Assembly (NCBI RefSeq): GCF_900104135.1
Contig: NZ_FNIV01000004.1
Span: forward strand, 308,192-372,191
DNA: 64,000 nucleotides
Reading direction: 5' to 3'
Origin: Halomonas shengliensis
GTDB lineage: Bacteria > Pseudomonadota > Gammaproteobacteria > Pseudomonadales > Halomonadaceae
The notes below the pieces were generated by a model that worked only from the letters and a program-made list of their open reading frames with translations, did no database searches and had not been told where the DNA came from. Positions 26,778 through 35,349 of the stretch are shown one piece after another. The position numbers were made by a program, and so were the translations under genes. Positions within the stretch are counted from its first letter, which is position 1. Every line of letters starts with the position of its first letter.

Positions 26778-27368
26778 TCAGCGGGCCAGCAGGCGTCCCA
26801 GTTCGGGATCGCGGAAGGCGCGGTCGAGGCCGTCCTCGAGCAGTGCCTCGATCATCCGGGTGTTGGCCTCCTGGTCCGGGCGCAGGGCATAGCCCTGGGT
26901 GCGGCGCGAGGTGTAGGTTCCGGTGTAGGTGTTGCCGCCGTTGATCGCCTCGGCGACGAACACCGCCTCCATCCGCGCCTCACCGATCACCGGCTGGCTG
27001 TCGCCGCGCCCGTAGCCCAGGTGGGCCAGGGTCAGGGTCAGGCTGGGCCGCCCCTCGGCGGGCTCGGTGGTGGGGGTGAAGCCCATCTCGCGCAGGGCCC
27101 GCTCGGCCTCGCGCTGCAGACGGGGTACCAGCTGGTGGGCGTAGACGGTGATGGTGGCGGTGGACATGGCGCTGCCGCCGCGGGTGCCGATCACCTCGCC
27201 GTCGCGCCCATCGACGGCGACCACCGTCACCGTCTGGCCGCTGCCGGTCTGGGGCACGGCCGCGCTGCGCCTGGGGTCGACGTCGAGGGTCTGGGGGGCG
27301 GCGCAGCCGGCCAGCCAGCCGGCGGCCAGCAGGGCGAAGGGCAGGGCGAGGAAGCGACGACGCTGCAT
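26778..27368 (-). CDS. YajG family lipoprotein
   Basis: 196 residues with a lipoprotein signal peptide, lipobox LAGC at Cys22. The body has the YajG pattern: conserved VVAVDGRDGEVIGTRGG, then LQREAERALREMGF, and a C-terminal RMIEALLEDGLDRAFRD helix. Predicted outer-membrane lipoprotein of unknown function. A TATACT -10 for this strand lies at 27407-27402, back to back with the GNAT promoter. Confidence 0.8.
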   Translation of the reverse strand: MQRRRFLALPFALLAAGWLAGCAAPQTLDVDPRRSAAVPQTGSGQTVTVVAVDGRDGEVIGTRGGSAMSTATITVYAHQLVPRLQREAERALREMGFTPTTEPAEGRPSLTLTLAHLGYGRGDSQPVIGEARMEAVFVAEAINGGNTYTGTYTSRRTQGYALRPDQEANTRMIEALLEDGLDRAFRDPELGRLLAR

Positions 27369-27401
27369 GGCGGGACTCCCGTGTCGAGGATGTGGGACGC
27401 C

Positions 27402-27454
27402 AGTATAGCCGGCGGGGTCGTCGGCCGGTACGCCGGCGGTGGCTCGGTTACACT
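27402..27454. promoter_or_regulatory. Divergent -10 boxes for yajG and the GNAT gene
   Basis: TATACT on the reverse strand (27407-27402) and TACACT on the forward strand (27449-27454) flank a GC-rich inverted repeat (GCCGGCG / CGCCGGC type, about 27408-27437). -35 elements are not clear. Confidence 0.35.
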
Positions 27455-27481
27455 GTCGGCATGTGCCGAAGGAGTCGTGCC

Positions 27482-27907
27482 ATGATCCGCACCGCCACCG
27501 CCGAGGATATTCCCCGGCTCACCGACATCTGGCGGCGTGCCGCGACGCGCGCCCACCCCTTCATCCCCGCCGGGTTCTGGGCCTCCCGTGCCGAGGCCAT
27601 GGCACGGCGGCTGGCCGTGGCCGAGGAGCTGGAGGTGCTGGAGGTGGAGGGACGGGCGATCGGCTTCGCCGCCCTGGACGGCGACCACCTCGAGGCGCTC
27701 TACATCGACCCCGAGGTGCAGAGCTACGGCCACGGTTCACGGCTGATGGCCCACGCCATGGCGCGGCATGCCCGGCTCACCCTGTGTGTCTACTCGCGCA
27801 ACGTGCGCGCGGTCTCCTTCTACCACCGGCTGGGCTTTCACGCCGTGGACCAGCGCCGCGAGCCCGAGGCCGGCGAGGAGGAGACCCTGATGTGCTGGGA
27901 GCGCTGA
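27482..27907 (+). CDS. GNAT family N-acetyltransferase
   Basis: 141 residues. GNAT fold with LEALYIDPEVQSYGHGSRLM (acetyl-CoA-binding motif A, Q/R-x-x-G-x-G/A type, here SYGHGS) and VYSRNVRAVSFYHRLGF (motif B). This is the RimI-like or YjaB-like short class; substrate unknown. The ATG at 27482 has AAGGAG 7 bases upstream; an ATG at 27461 lies ahead of that site and is less likely. Confidence 0.85.
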   Translation: MIRTATAEDIPRLTDIWRRAATRAHPFIPAGFWASRAEAMARRLAVAEELEVLEVEGRAIGFAALDGDHLEALYIDPEVQSYGHGSRLMAHAMARHARLTLCVYSRNVRAVSFYHRLGFHAVDQRREPEAGEEETLMCWER

Positions 27908-27916
27908 GGCCGCGCC

Positions 27917-29020
27917 TCAGGCCGCCGCCGCGCGCGCCGGGGCGGCTGGCTGGGGACGACCATCCGCGGTGAAGCGGTGCCAGCGGCGCGGCACCGCGAA
28001 GAGGCGCTGGCCGCGGGTCAGGCCCAGGCGCTCGTAGTCGGCGTGGCGCAGCGTGGCCAGCCACGGTTCGGCCATCCAGTCGGCGGCCAGCTCCACCCGC
28101 ACCTCGGCGCCCACCGGGGAGACGGCGGTGACCGTCGCCGGCAGGTGCGCCTCCGGGCTCGGCGTCTCGGCCAGGCGCACCTCGTGGGGACGCAGCAGCA
28201 GGCGCTCACGCCCCTCGGGCAGCGAGGTCCGAAGGCGTGCCGCGCCGCAGGTCAGCACCCCGTCGCGAACCTCGCCCTCCAGGTGATTGACGTCGCCCAG
28301 GAACTCGAAGACGAAGCGGTTGGCCGGCGCGTGGTAGAGGGCGTCTGGGGTGTCGATCTGCTCGATGCGGCCGTGGCTCATCACCGCCACGCGGTCGGAG
28401 AGTTCCAGCGCCTCCTCCTGGTCGTGGGTCACGAACAGGCTGGTGAAGCCCAGCTCGTCGTGGAGCTGGCGCAGCCAGCGCCGCAGCTCCTGGCGCACCT
28501 TGGCGTCCAGGGCGCCGAAGGGCTCGTCGAGCAGCAGCACCTCGGGACGCAGGGCCAGCGCCCGGGCCAGGGAGACGCGCTGCTGCTGGCCGCCGGAGAG
28601 CTGGGCAGGGTAGCGCTCGGCGAAGCGCTCGAGCTGCACCATCTCCAGCAGGCGATAGACCCGGGCGCGGATCTCGCCGCTGGAGGGGCGTTCGCGGCGC
28701 GGCAGCACGGTGAGGCCGAAGGCGACGTTGTCGAACACCGTCATATGGCGGAACAGCGCATAGTGCTGGAAGACGAAGCCGATGCGCCGGTCGCGCACGT
28801 GCACGTCGGTGACGTCGCGGTCGCCGAACAGGATGCGCCCGGCGGGGTCGCGGTCCGGGCGCTCGAGGCCGGCGATGATGCGCAAGAGGGTGGTCTTGCC
28901 CGAGCCCGAGGGGCCCAGCAGGCCCACCAACTCGCCCTCGGCGACCTCCAGGTTGACCGGTTCCAGGGCGCGCCCGGCACGACCATAGTGCTTGGCGATA
29001 TCGCTCAGGCGGATGCTCAT
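27917..29020 (-). CDS. cysA: Sulfate/thiosulfate ABC transporter ATP-binding protein
   Basis: 367 residues. ABC ATPase with Walker A GPSGSGKT at 36-43, signature LSGGQQQR, Walker [12 protein letters not shown] and the switch His in [14 protein letters not shown]-terminal TOBE-like regulatory region follows (about 240-360). Energises sulfate import through CysT/CysW. The ATG at 29020 overlaps the cysW stop by 4 bases. Ends 10 bases from the convergent GNAT gene. Confidence 0.95.
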   Translation of the reverse strand: MSIRLSDIAKHYGRAGRALEPVNLEVAEGELVGLLGPSGSGKTTLLRIIAGLERPDRDPAGRILFGDRDVTDVHVRDRRIGFVFQHYALFRHMTVFDNVAFGLTVLPRRERPSSGEIRARVYRLLEMVQLERFAERYPAQLSGGQQQRVSLARALALRPEVLLLDEPFGALDAKVRQELRRWLRQLHDELGFTSLFVTHDQEEALELSDRVAVMSHGRIEQIDTPDALYHAPANRFVFEFLGDVNHLEGEVRDGVLTCGAARLRTSLPEGRERLLLRPHEVRLAETPSPEAHLPATVTAVSPVGAEVRVELAADWMAEPWLATLRHADYERLGLTRGQRLFAVPRRWHRFTADGRPQPAAPARAAAA

Positions 29021-29844
29021 GGGGAAACCTCCTGGCGCGCGGTGCGCCATTCCAGGCCGGCCTTGGCGGCCAGGGTGAACAGGGCGAGCAGGGCCAGCAG
29101 GGCGGCGCTGGCGAAGGCGCCCACGGTGTTGTAGTCCTGATAGAGCTGCTCGAGGTGAAGCGGCAGGGTCATGGTCTCGCCGCGGATCGCCCCGGAAACC
29201 ACCGAGACGGCGCCGAACTCGCCTACCGCCCGGGCGTTGGTGAGGATCACCCCATAGAGCAGCGCCCAGCGGATGTTGGGCAGGGTGACCCGGCGGAACA
29301 GGGTCCATCCCGAGGCGCCCAGGGTCACGGCCGCCTCCTCTTCCCGGGAGCCCTGGGCCTGCATCAGCGGGATCAGCTCGCGGGCGACGAAGGGGCTGGT
29401 GACGAAGATCGTCACCATCAGGATGCCCGGCCAGGCGAACATCAGCTGGATGTCGTGGGCGTCCAGCCAGCCGCCAATCCAGCCGTTGCGGCCGTAGAGC
29501 AGCAGGTAGACCAGCCCCGCCACCACCGGCGAGACGGCGAAGGGGATGTCGATCAGGGTCTGCAGCAGGCGCCGCCCCGGGAAGTCGAAGCGGGTCACCA
29601 GCCAGGCCAGCGCCACCCCAAACACCAGGCAGATGGGGATGGTCAGCACGGTGACGAACAGCGTCAGGCCGATCGCCGCCAGGGTGTAGTCGTCGCTGAC
29701 GTTGGTCCAGAACACCGCCACCCCCTCGGCGAAGGCCTGGGCGAAGATCGCCACCAGCGGCAGCAGCAGGAAGAGCCCGGCCAGCAACAGGGCGACGGCG
29801 ATCAGGCCGCGCCGCACCGCCGGGGCATCACCGATCCGTTGCAT
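29017..29844 (-). CDS. cysW: Sulfate ABC transporter permease CysW
   Basis: 275 residues with six membrane helices. The ABC permease EAA loop is [24 protein letters not shown], and the C-terminal half has [16 protein letters not shown] and LEQLYQDYN, both typical of CysW. Inner-membrane channel subunit paired with CysT. Overlaps cysT by one base and cysA by four, so the operon is tightly coupled. Confidence 0.94.
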   Translation of the reverse strand: MQRIGDAPAVRRGLIAVALLLAGLFLLLPLVAIFAQAFAEGVAVFWTNVSDDYTLAAIGLTLFVTVLTIPICLVFGVALAWLVTRFDFPGRRLLQTLIDIPFAVSPVVAGLVYLLLYGRNGWIGGWLDAHDIQLMFAWPGILMVTIFVTSPFVARELIPLMQAQGSREEEAAVTLGASGWTLFRRVTLPNIRWALLYGVILTNARAVGEFGAVSVVSGAIRGETMTLPLHLEQLYQDYNTVGAFASAALLALLALFTLAAKAGLEWRTARQEVSP

Positions 29845-30713
29845 CAGCCGCGTCCTCCATGCAGTTTGCGGATGAAGCGCCCCTGCCAGACGTTGATCGC
29901 CAGCAGCAGCGCCAGCGACACCGCCAGCACCACCGAGGCGATGGCCGAGGCGCCGGCATAGTCATACTCCTGCAGCTTGACGAAGATCATCAGCGAGGTG
30001 ATCTCGGTCTCGAAGGGGGCGTTGCCGGCGATGAAGATGATGGCGCCGAACTCGCCCAGGGAGCGCACGAAGGCGAGCCCGGTGCCGGTGACCAGTGCCG
30101 GCCACAGGTAGGGCAGCAGCACCCGCCGAAAGCCGGTGGCGTCGCCGGCGCCCAGGGTCATGGCGGCCTCGTCCACCTCGGGGGGCAGGTCCTCGAGCAC
30201 CGGCTGCACTGTGCGCACCACGAAGGGGATGCTGGTAAAGGCCATGGCCAGGGCGATGCCCACCCAGGTGTAGGCGACCTGCAGGCCCAGCGGCTCGAGC
30301 AGGGCGCCGACCCAGCCGTTGCCGGCGTAGAGGGTGGCAAGCGTGATGCCCGCCACCGCGGTGGGCAGGGCGAAGGGCAGGTCCATCAGGGCGTCGAGCA
30401 GGCGCTTGCCCGGGAAGTCGTAGCGCACCAGCACCCAGGCCATCAGCAGGCCGAAGGCGGCGTTGGCCAGCGCCGCCACGGCGGCGGCGCCGATCGTCAC
30501 CGTGTAGCTGGCCACCACCCGGCTATCGCTGACGATCGCCCAGTACTCCGCCAGGCTCAGCCCCTTGAGCTGGCCCACCAGCCCGGTCATCGGCAGCAGC
30601 AGCACCAGCGACACGAAGGTCAGGCTGATGCCCAGCGACAGGCCGAAGCCGGGCAGCACCCGCTGCGTGCGGGCGGGGAGGGGCAGGGCCAGGCGTGCGG
30701 CGCGTTGACTCAT
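29844..30713 (-). CDS. cysT: Sulfate ABC transporter permease CysT (CysU)
   Basis: 289 residues, six membrane helices. PFALPTAVAGITLATLY, the EAA loop (DEAAMTLGAGDATGFRRVLLP) and VRSLGEFGAIIFIAGN are the CysT pattern. Partner of CysW. It starts 18 bases after the sulfate-binding protein gene. Confidence 0.94.
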   Translation of the reverse strand: MSQRAARLALPLPARTQRVLPGFGLSLGISLTFVSLVLLLPMTGLVGQLKGLSLAEYWAIVSDSRVVASYTVTIGAAAVAALANAAFGLLMAWVLVRYDFPGKRLLDALMDLPFALPTAVAGITLATLYAGNGWVGALLEPLGLQVAYTWVGIALAMAFTSIPFVVRTVQPVLEDLPPEVDEAAMTLGAGDATGFRRVLLPYLWPALVTGTGLAFVRSLGEFGAIIFIAGNAPFETEITSLMIFVKLQEYDYAGASAIASVVLAVSLALLLAINVWQGRFIRKLHGGRG

Positions 30714-30731
30714 GGTGATGGCTCCGCGCGC

Positions 30732-31742
30732 CTAGCGGCGCTGCAACTGGTCCAGGAGGCCGCCGCTGGCGAAGTGGGTCTCCATGGCCGCGTCCCAGCC
30801 GCCGAAGACCTCTTCCACCTTCAGCAGCTCGGTCTCGGGGAACTGCTCGGCGAACTCCTCGACCACCGCTTCGTCGTGCACGCGGTAGTTGAAGCCGGCC
30901 AGCAGGCGCTGGGTCTCCTCCGCGTAGAGGTACTCCAGGTAGGCCCGGGCCAGCTCCTGGTTGCCGTTGCGCTCGGCGTTCTCCTCGACCACGGCCACCG
31001 GGAACTCGGCCAGGATGCTGACCGGCGGCACGATCACCTCGTAGTCGTCGCTGCCGTACTCGCCGCGGATGTTGTTGACCTCGGACTCGAAGCTGATCAG
31101 CACGTCGCCGATGCCGCGCTCGATGAAGCTGGTGGTGGCGCCACGGCCGCCGGTGTCGAACACCACCACGTTGCCGAGGAAGTCGCGCATGAAGGCCTGG
31201 ATCTGCTCCTCGTCGCCGTCGAACTGATGCTCGGCGAAGCCCCAGGCGGCCAGGTAGGTGTAGCGGCCGTTGCCGGAGGTCTTGGGGTTGGGGAAGACGA
31301 TCTCCACGCCCTCGTCGTCCAGGTCCTCCCAGCCGTCGATGCCCTTGGGGTTACCCTTGCGCACCAGGAAGGCGGTGGTGGAGTAGTAGGGCGAGGCGTT
31401 GTTGGGCAGCGCCTGCTGCCAATCCTCGGCCACCAGGCCGTCGTCGGCCAGCACCTGGACGTCGGTGACCTGGTTGAAGGTGACCACATCGGCGCGCAGC
31501 CCCTGCAGGATGGAGCGCGCCTGGGCGGAGGAGCCGCCGTGGGACTGCTGAATGGCGATCTCCTCGCCCTGGGTCTCCTGCCAGTGGGCGATAAACTCGG
31601 GGTTGATCGCGGCGAACAGCTCGCGGGCGATGTCGTAGGAGGAGTTGAGCAGCTCGCGCTCGGCCGCCATCGCCGGGGCGGCCAGGCCGGCCCCCAGGGC
31701 GATGGCGAGCAGCGGGCGAGCGAGACGGGGATGGCGGATCAT
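30732..31742 (-). CDS. sbp: Periplasmic sulfate-binding protein
   Basis: 336 residues with a 26-residue signal peptide ending AMA. Sulfate-binding features: LLNSSYDIARELFAAIN at the mature start, QSHGGSSAQARSILQGLRADVVT, and NPKTSGNGRYTYLAAW. Delivers sulfate (or thiosulfate, as CysP) to CysTW. GGAG sits 8 bases before the ATG at 31742. First gene of sbp-cysT-cysW-cysA. Confidence 0.92.
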   Translation of the reverse strand: MIRHPRLARPLLAIALGAGLAAPAMAAERELLNSSYDIARELFAAINPEFIAHWQETQGEEIAIQQSHGGSSAQARSILQGLRADVVTFNQVTDVQVLADDGLVAEDWQQALPNNASPYYSTTAFLVRKGNPKGIDGWEDLDDEGVEIVFPNPKTSGNGRYTYLAAWGFAEHQFDGDEEQIQAFMRDFLGNVVVFDTGGRGATTSFIERGIGDVLISFESEVNNIRGEYGSDDYEVIVPPVSILAEFPVAVVEENAERNGNQELARAYLEYLYAEETQRLLAGFNYRVHDEAVVEEFAEQFPETELLKVEEVFGGWDAAMETHFASGGLLDQLQRR

Positions 31743-31823
31743 GGCGTGACTCCAGGAGGTGTGAATGACGTTGCGAGAAGAGTAGGCCGGCGCAAAAGTA
31801 ATTACAATGGTATTTTTTATTCG

Positions 31824-31829
31824 ATTATA
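31824..31829 (-). promoter_or_regulatory. Activator-dependent promoter of sbp-cysTWA
   Basis: A perfect TATAAT on the reverse strand inside a 50-base AT-rich island, rare in this GC-rich sequence. No -35 box lies at the right distance, which fits a CysB-activated promoter; CysB is encoded 20 kb away. The start would give a leader of about 75 bases. Confidence 0.5.
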
Positions 31830-31880
31830 GAATATTTGGCTGCGCCCCCGGCATCCCCGCCTGCCGCCGGGGGCGGGGTC

Positions 31881-31889
31881 TGCTAGAAT
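31881..31889 (+). promoter_or_regulatory. Extended -10 promoter of rpe
   Basis: TGC-TAGAAT, an extended -10 element. Transcription would start near 31896, after the in-frame ATG at 31888, which supports the rpe start at 31924. Confidence 0.5.
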
Positions 31890-31923
31890 GCGCCCTCTCG
31901 CCAGCGACCTCGGACTCCCCGCC

Positions 31924-32625
31924 ATGACCGATGCCACCCGCGACTTCCTGATCGCCCCCTCCATCCTCTCCGCCGACTTCGCGCGGCTGGGCCAGGAGGT
32001 GGACGACGTGCTGGCCTCCGGCGCCGACATCGTCCACTTCGACGTGATGGACAACCACTACGTGCCCAACCTCACCATCGGGCCCATGGTCTGCCAGGCG
32101 CTGCGCCACCACGGCGTCACCGCGCCCATCGACGTGCACCTGATGGTGCGGCCGGTGGACCGCCTGATCGGCGACTTCATCGACGCCGGCGCCAGCATCA
32201 TCACCTTCCACCCCGAGGCCTCGGACCATATCGATCGCTCCCTGCAGCTGATCCGCGACGGCGGTTGCCGGGCCGGCCTGGTGTTCAACCCGGCCACCCC
32301 GCTCAGCTACCTCGACTACGTGATGGACAAGGTCGACATGGTGTTGCTGATGAGCGTCAACCCCGGCTTCGGGGGCCAGTCGTTCATCCCCGCGACCCTG
32401 GACAAGCTGCGCGAGGCACGCCGGCGCATCGATGCCTCCGGTCGCGATATCCGTCTGGAGGTGGATGGCGGCGTCAAGGTGGACAACATCGCCGAGATCG
32501 CCCGGGCGGGGGCCGACACCTTCGTCGCCGGCTCGGCGGTGTTCAAGGCGAGCAACGCGGCCGACCCCCACCGCTACGACGGCGTGATCCGGGAGTTCCG
32601 CGAGCAACTGGCCGGCGCGCGCTGA
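31924..32625 (+). CDS. rpe: Ribulose-phosphate 3-epimerase
   Basis: 233 residues (E. coli Rpe 225). Interconverts ribulose-5-phosphate and xylulose-5-phosphate in the pentose phosphate pathway. TIM barrel with [13 protein letters not shown], the metal-site region [12 protein letters not shown], the phosphate loop [13 protein letters not shown] and EVDGGVK. An ATG at 31888 would add 12 residues but sits inside the predicted promoter. A GIY-YIG gene follows 4 bases later. Confidence 0.95.
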   Translation: MTDATRDFLIAPSILSADFARLGQEVDDVLASGADIVHFDVMDNHYVPNLTIGPMVCQALRHHGVTAPIDVHLMVRPVDRLIGDFIDAGASIITFHPEASDHIDRSLQLIRDGGCRAGLVFNPATPLSYLDYVMDKVDMVLLMSVNPGFGGQSFIPATLDKLREARRRIDASGRDIRLEVDGGVKVDNIAEIARAGADTFVAGSAVFKASNAADPHRYDGVIREFREQLAGAR

Positions 32626-32629
32626 GGCC

Positions 32630-32929
32630 GTGAGCGAGCGCGCCCTGTCCAAGGCGCCCGTGCCGGCGCGCGAGGAGCGGCTCTGGCACCTCTATGTGCT
32701 GGAGACGGCAAGCGGGGCGCTCTACACCGGGATCACCACCGACGTGGCCCGGCGCCTGGCCGAGCACGCCGCCGGACGCGGCGCCAAGGCGCTGCGTGGC
32801 AAGGGCCCTCTCATCCTGCGCCACAGCGAACCGGTGGGCGAGCATGGCGAGGCGCTGCGCCGCGAGGCCGAGATCAAGCGCCTCGGCGCTGCCGCCAAGC
32901 GGGCCTGGCTGGCCCGGGTCCAGCGCTGA
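32630..32929 (+). CDS. GIY-YIG nuclease family protein (YhbQ-like)
   Basis: 99 residues from a GTG start. The GIY-YIG core is [28 protein letters not shown], then [12 protein letters not shown], and [17 protein letters not shown] at the end. This is the small UPF0213/YhbQ class of structure-selective nuclease-like proteins. It abuts the stop codon of the convergent NADH dehydrogenase gene with no gap and no visible terminator. Confidence 0.85.
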   Translation: MSERALSKAPVPAREERLWHLYVLETASGALYTGITTDVARRLAEHAAGRGAKALRGKGPLILRHSEPVGEHGEALRREAEIKRLGAAAKRAWLARVQR

Positions 32930-34228
32930 CTAATGCAGCTTCATGCGCGGGCGGATGAAGCGGTTGAGGCCGTCGACCAGGATGGTCACCGCGGTCTTGA
33001 GGCTGCCGTGGATGGCACGCTGGTGCATGCGGTAGAGCGAGGCGTAGAAGAACTTCGCCAGGTGCCCCTCGACGAACAGGCTGCGCGCCGAGGCGCCGCG
33101 CATCAGGCTGCCGATCGCCTCGAAGTGGGCCAGCGAGATCAGTGAGCCGCGATCGCGGAACGTGAAGTCCTTGAGCGGCCGGCCGTCGAGGCTGGCGCGC
33201 AGGTTGCGGTAGAGCAGCGAGGCCTGCTGGTGGGCGGCCTGGGCGCGCGGCGGCACCGGCTTGCCGTCCGCCTGGGGACAGCTGGCGCAGTCGCCGAAGG
33301 CGAAGATGGCCGGGTCATCGTGGCTCTGCAGGGTGGGGTGGACCTTGACCTGGTGGTTGCGCTCGGTGGAAAGGCCCAGCGTGGAGAGGAAGGGCGGGGC
33401 CTTGATGCCCGCTGCCCAGACGCTGAGGTCGGTGGCGATGCGCGTGCCGTCGGCGGTGGTGAAGCCGGTGGCGTCCACGTCGGTCACCCGGGTCTCCAGG
33501 TGGATCGTTACGCCGAGCTTCTCGAGCTCGGCGTGCACCGCCCGCGAGATGCGCTCCGGCAGCGCCGGCAGCAGCCTCGGGGCCGCCTCCAGCAGGTGCA
33601 CCGAGAGCTGGCCGGCGTCCAGGCGGGTGAAGCCGTAGCTGTGCAGCATGCGCGAGGCGTCGAAGAGCTCGGCGGCGAGCTCCACCCCGGTGGCCCCGGC
33701 GCCGACGATGCCTACGGTGAGGTGGGAGTGGTCGCGCCGCTCGGGGTCGCTGAAGCGCAGGAAGGTGTTGAGCATGTCGCGCCGGAAGGCCTCGGCCTGC
33801 TCCGGGCTGTCGAGGAAGTGGCAGTGCTCGGCGACCCCGGGGGTGCCGAAGTCGTTGCTGACGCTGCCCAGCGCCAGCACCAGCCGGTCGTACTCGAGGG
33901 TGCGGGGCGGCAGCACCTCCTGGCCCTCGTCGTCGAGCACCGCGTCCAGCGTCAGCCGCTTGCCCTCGCGGTCCAGGTCGCACAGGGTGCCGCGCTGGAA
34001 GCGGTAGCCGTTGGCGCGGGCGTGGCCCTGGTAGGAGACCTCGTCGAGCCCCGAGTCCAGGGCGCCGGTGGCCACCTCGTGGAGCAGCGGCTTCCAGATG
34101 TGGGTGGGGTTGCGGTCGACCAGCACGACCTCGGCGCGGCCACGCCGGCCGAGGCGGCGCCCGAGGCGGGTGACCAGTTCGAGGCCGCCGGCGCCGCCGC
34201 CGACCACCACGATACGGGGAGCTGCCAT
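32930..34228 (-). CDS. ndh: FAD-dependent NADH dehydrogenase (NDH-2 type)
   Basis: 432 residues. Two dinucleotide-binding folds: VVVGGGAGGLELVTRLGRRLG at the N terminus (FAD) and VGAGATGVELAAEL in the middle (NADH). IFAFGDCASCPQ closes the FAD site. The C-terminal part (about 370-432; SRSLFVEGHLAKFFYASLYRMHQRAIHG) matches the membrane-anchoring end of NDH-2 enzymes, which pass electrons from NADH to quinone without pumping protons. GGAG lies 7 bases before the ATG. Confidence 0.88.
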   Translation of the reverse strand: MAAPRIVVVGGGAGGLELVTRLGRRLGRRGRAEVVLVDRNPTHIWKPLLHEVATGALDSGLDEVSYQGHARANGYRFQRGTLCDLDREGKRLTLDAVLDDEGQEVLPPRTLEYDRLVLALGSVSNDFGTPGVAEHCHFLDSPEQAEAFRRDMLNTFLRFSDPERRDHSHLTVGIVGAGATGVELAAELFDASRMLHSYGFTRLDAGQLSVHLLEAAPRLLPALPERISRAVHAELEKLGVTIHLETRVTDVDATGFTTADGTRIATDLSVWAAGIKAPPFLSTLGLSTERNHQVKVHPTLQSHDDPAIFAFGDCASCPQADGKPVPPRAQAAHQQASLLYRNLRASLDGRPLKDFTFRDRGSLISLAHFEAIGSLMRGASARSLFVEGHLAKFFYASLYRMHQRAIHGSLKTAVTILVDGLNRFIRPRMKLH

Positions 34229-34362
34229 GAGTGACTCCTGGAAAAGGTGAGGGTATGGGGGAGACGTCGCCCCAGCATAGCGGCCCCCATGGCGGCTGCC
34301 TACGTGACCGGCTCGAGAGGCAGGCCGGCTCTTGATAGGTTTCCATACTGAAAAGGAGAGCA

Positions 34363-35100
34363 GTGACGATGCATCGCATGCTGGAGGGGATCGCCCTGGT
34401 GGCCTTCGACCTGGACGGCACCCTGATCGACTCGGTGCCCGACCTGGCCATCGCCGTGGACGCCGCCCTGGGCGAGCTGGGCCTGCCCGCCGCCGGTGAG
34501 GCGCGGGTGCGTGACTGGGTGGGCAATGGTTCGCGGGTATTGATGGAGCGCGCGTTAATAAATGCACCCCCTCTGCGATCCGTCGCCGGCACCTCGCCTG
34601 GTGCGGCCTCATCTGGTGGCGCTGTACCAGTGGATGCCGAAGAAGTGGATAGCACCCTGCTGGAGCGCGCCCATGCGGCCTTCCTTGCGCACTACGGCCG
34701 CGACCCCGGTGCCCACACCCGGCTCTATCCCGGGGCGCGGGAGTGCCTCGATGCCCTGCGAGCGCGCGGCCTGCCGCTGGCCCTGGTGACCAACAAGCCC
34801 CACGCCTTCATCGCTCCGCTGCTGGAGGGGCTGGGGCTCGCCGAGCACTTCGCGCTCTGCCTGGGTGGCGACAGCCTCCCCGAGAAGAAGCCCCATCCGG
34901 CGCCGCTGCAGCATGTGGCGGCTCACTTCGGGGTGGCGCCGCAGGCCTGCCTGATGGTCGGCGACTCGCGCCACGACATCGCCGCCGGCAGGGCGGCGGG
35001 CTTTCGCACCCTGGCGGTGCCCTACGGCTACAACCATGGCGAGCCGGTGCGCGAGAGCGGCCCGGACGGCGTGGTTGAATCGCTGGCGGAACTCGTTTAA
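34363..35100 (+). CDS. gph: Phosphoglycolate phosphatase, HAD superfamily
   Basis: 245 residues. HAD motif I DLDGTLIDS (16-24), motif II VTNKPH, motif III KKPHPAP, motif IV GDSRHD. Removes 2-phosphoglycolate. GTG at 34363 is preceded by AAGGAG at 6 bases; an ATG two codons later is the alternative. The cap domain carries an unusual Ser/Gly/Ala/Pro-rich stretch (about residues 66-97) with lower GC and different codon use than its surroundings. rpe and trpE neighbours match the common rpe-gph-trpE order. Confidence 0.9.
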   Translation: MTMHRMLEGIALVAFDLDGTLIDSVPDLAIAVDAALGELGLPAAGEARVRDWVGNGSRVLMERALINAPPLRSVAGTSPGAASSGGAVPVDAEEVDSTLLERAHAAFLAHYGRDPGAHTRLYPGARECLDALRARGLPLALVTNKPHAFIAPLLEGLGLAEHFALCLGGDSLPEKKPHPAPLQHVAAHFGVAPQACLMVGDSRHDIAAGRAAGFRTLAVPYGYNHGEPVRESGPDGVVESLAELV

Positions 35101-35115
35101 CGTGAGTTCGGCTCA

Positions 35116-35124
35116 TGCTATAAG
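35116..35124 (+). promoter_or_regulatory. Extended -10 promoter of the trpE leader
   Basis: TGC-TATAAG, 15 bases after the gph stop. The -35 would overlap the last codons of gph (TTTAAC, weak). Transcription from about 35131 gives a leader of roughly 220 bases before trpE. Confidence 0.5.
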
Positions 35125-35171
35125 CGCGGCCCAATCAATACGTTATTGCGATAGACGCGGACACCACCCCG

Positions 35172-35276
35172 ATGATCAGCCGCCCCCTGCCGGACCCCCT
35201 CATGCCCGGCGGCGTGCTTCTCCACGCCGCCCGCTACCTGCCCCGCTCGCCCGTCCGCGGCGGCTGGCGATGGTGA
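35172..35276 (+). CDS. trpL: Putative trp leader peptide
   Basis: A 34-codon ORF between the trpE promoter and trpE that ends in Gly-Gly-Trp-Arg-Trp-stop. Trp codons are rare, and two in the last three positions of a short leader ORF are the hallmark of ribosome-mediated attenuation. A perfect 9-bp hairpin (35208-35231) lies inside it. GGCGA/TCGCC (35266-35284, spanning the Trp codons) and GGCGC/GCGCC (35300-35313) could form alternative stems. The start is uncertain (ATG at 35172 or 35202) and no classical T-run terminator was found, so the mechanism is unproven. Confidence 0.5.
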   Translation: MISRPLPDPLMPGGVLLHAARYLPRSPVRGGWRW

Positions 35277-35349
35277 CGCTCGCCCCGCGAGTCTGCCTCG
35301 GCGCCACCGCGCCCACCTTCGCCAACTCCCTTTCCCGAGGACACCGGGC

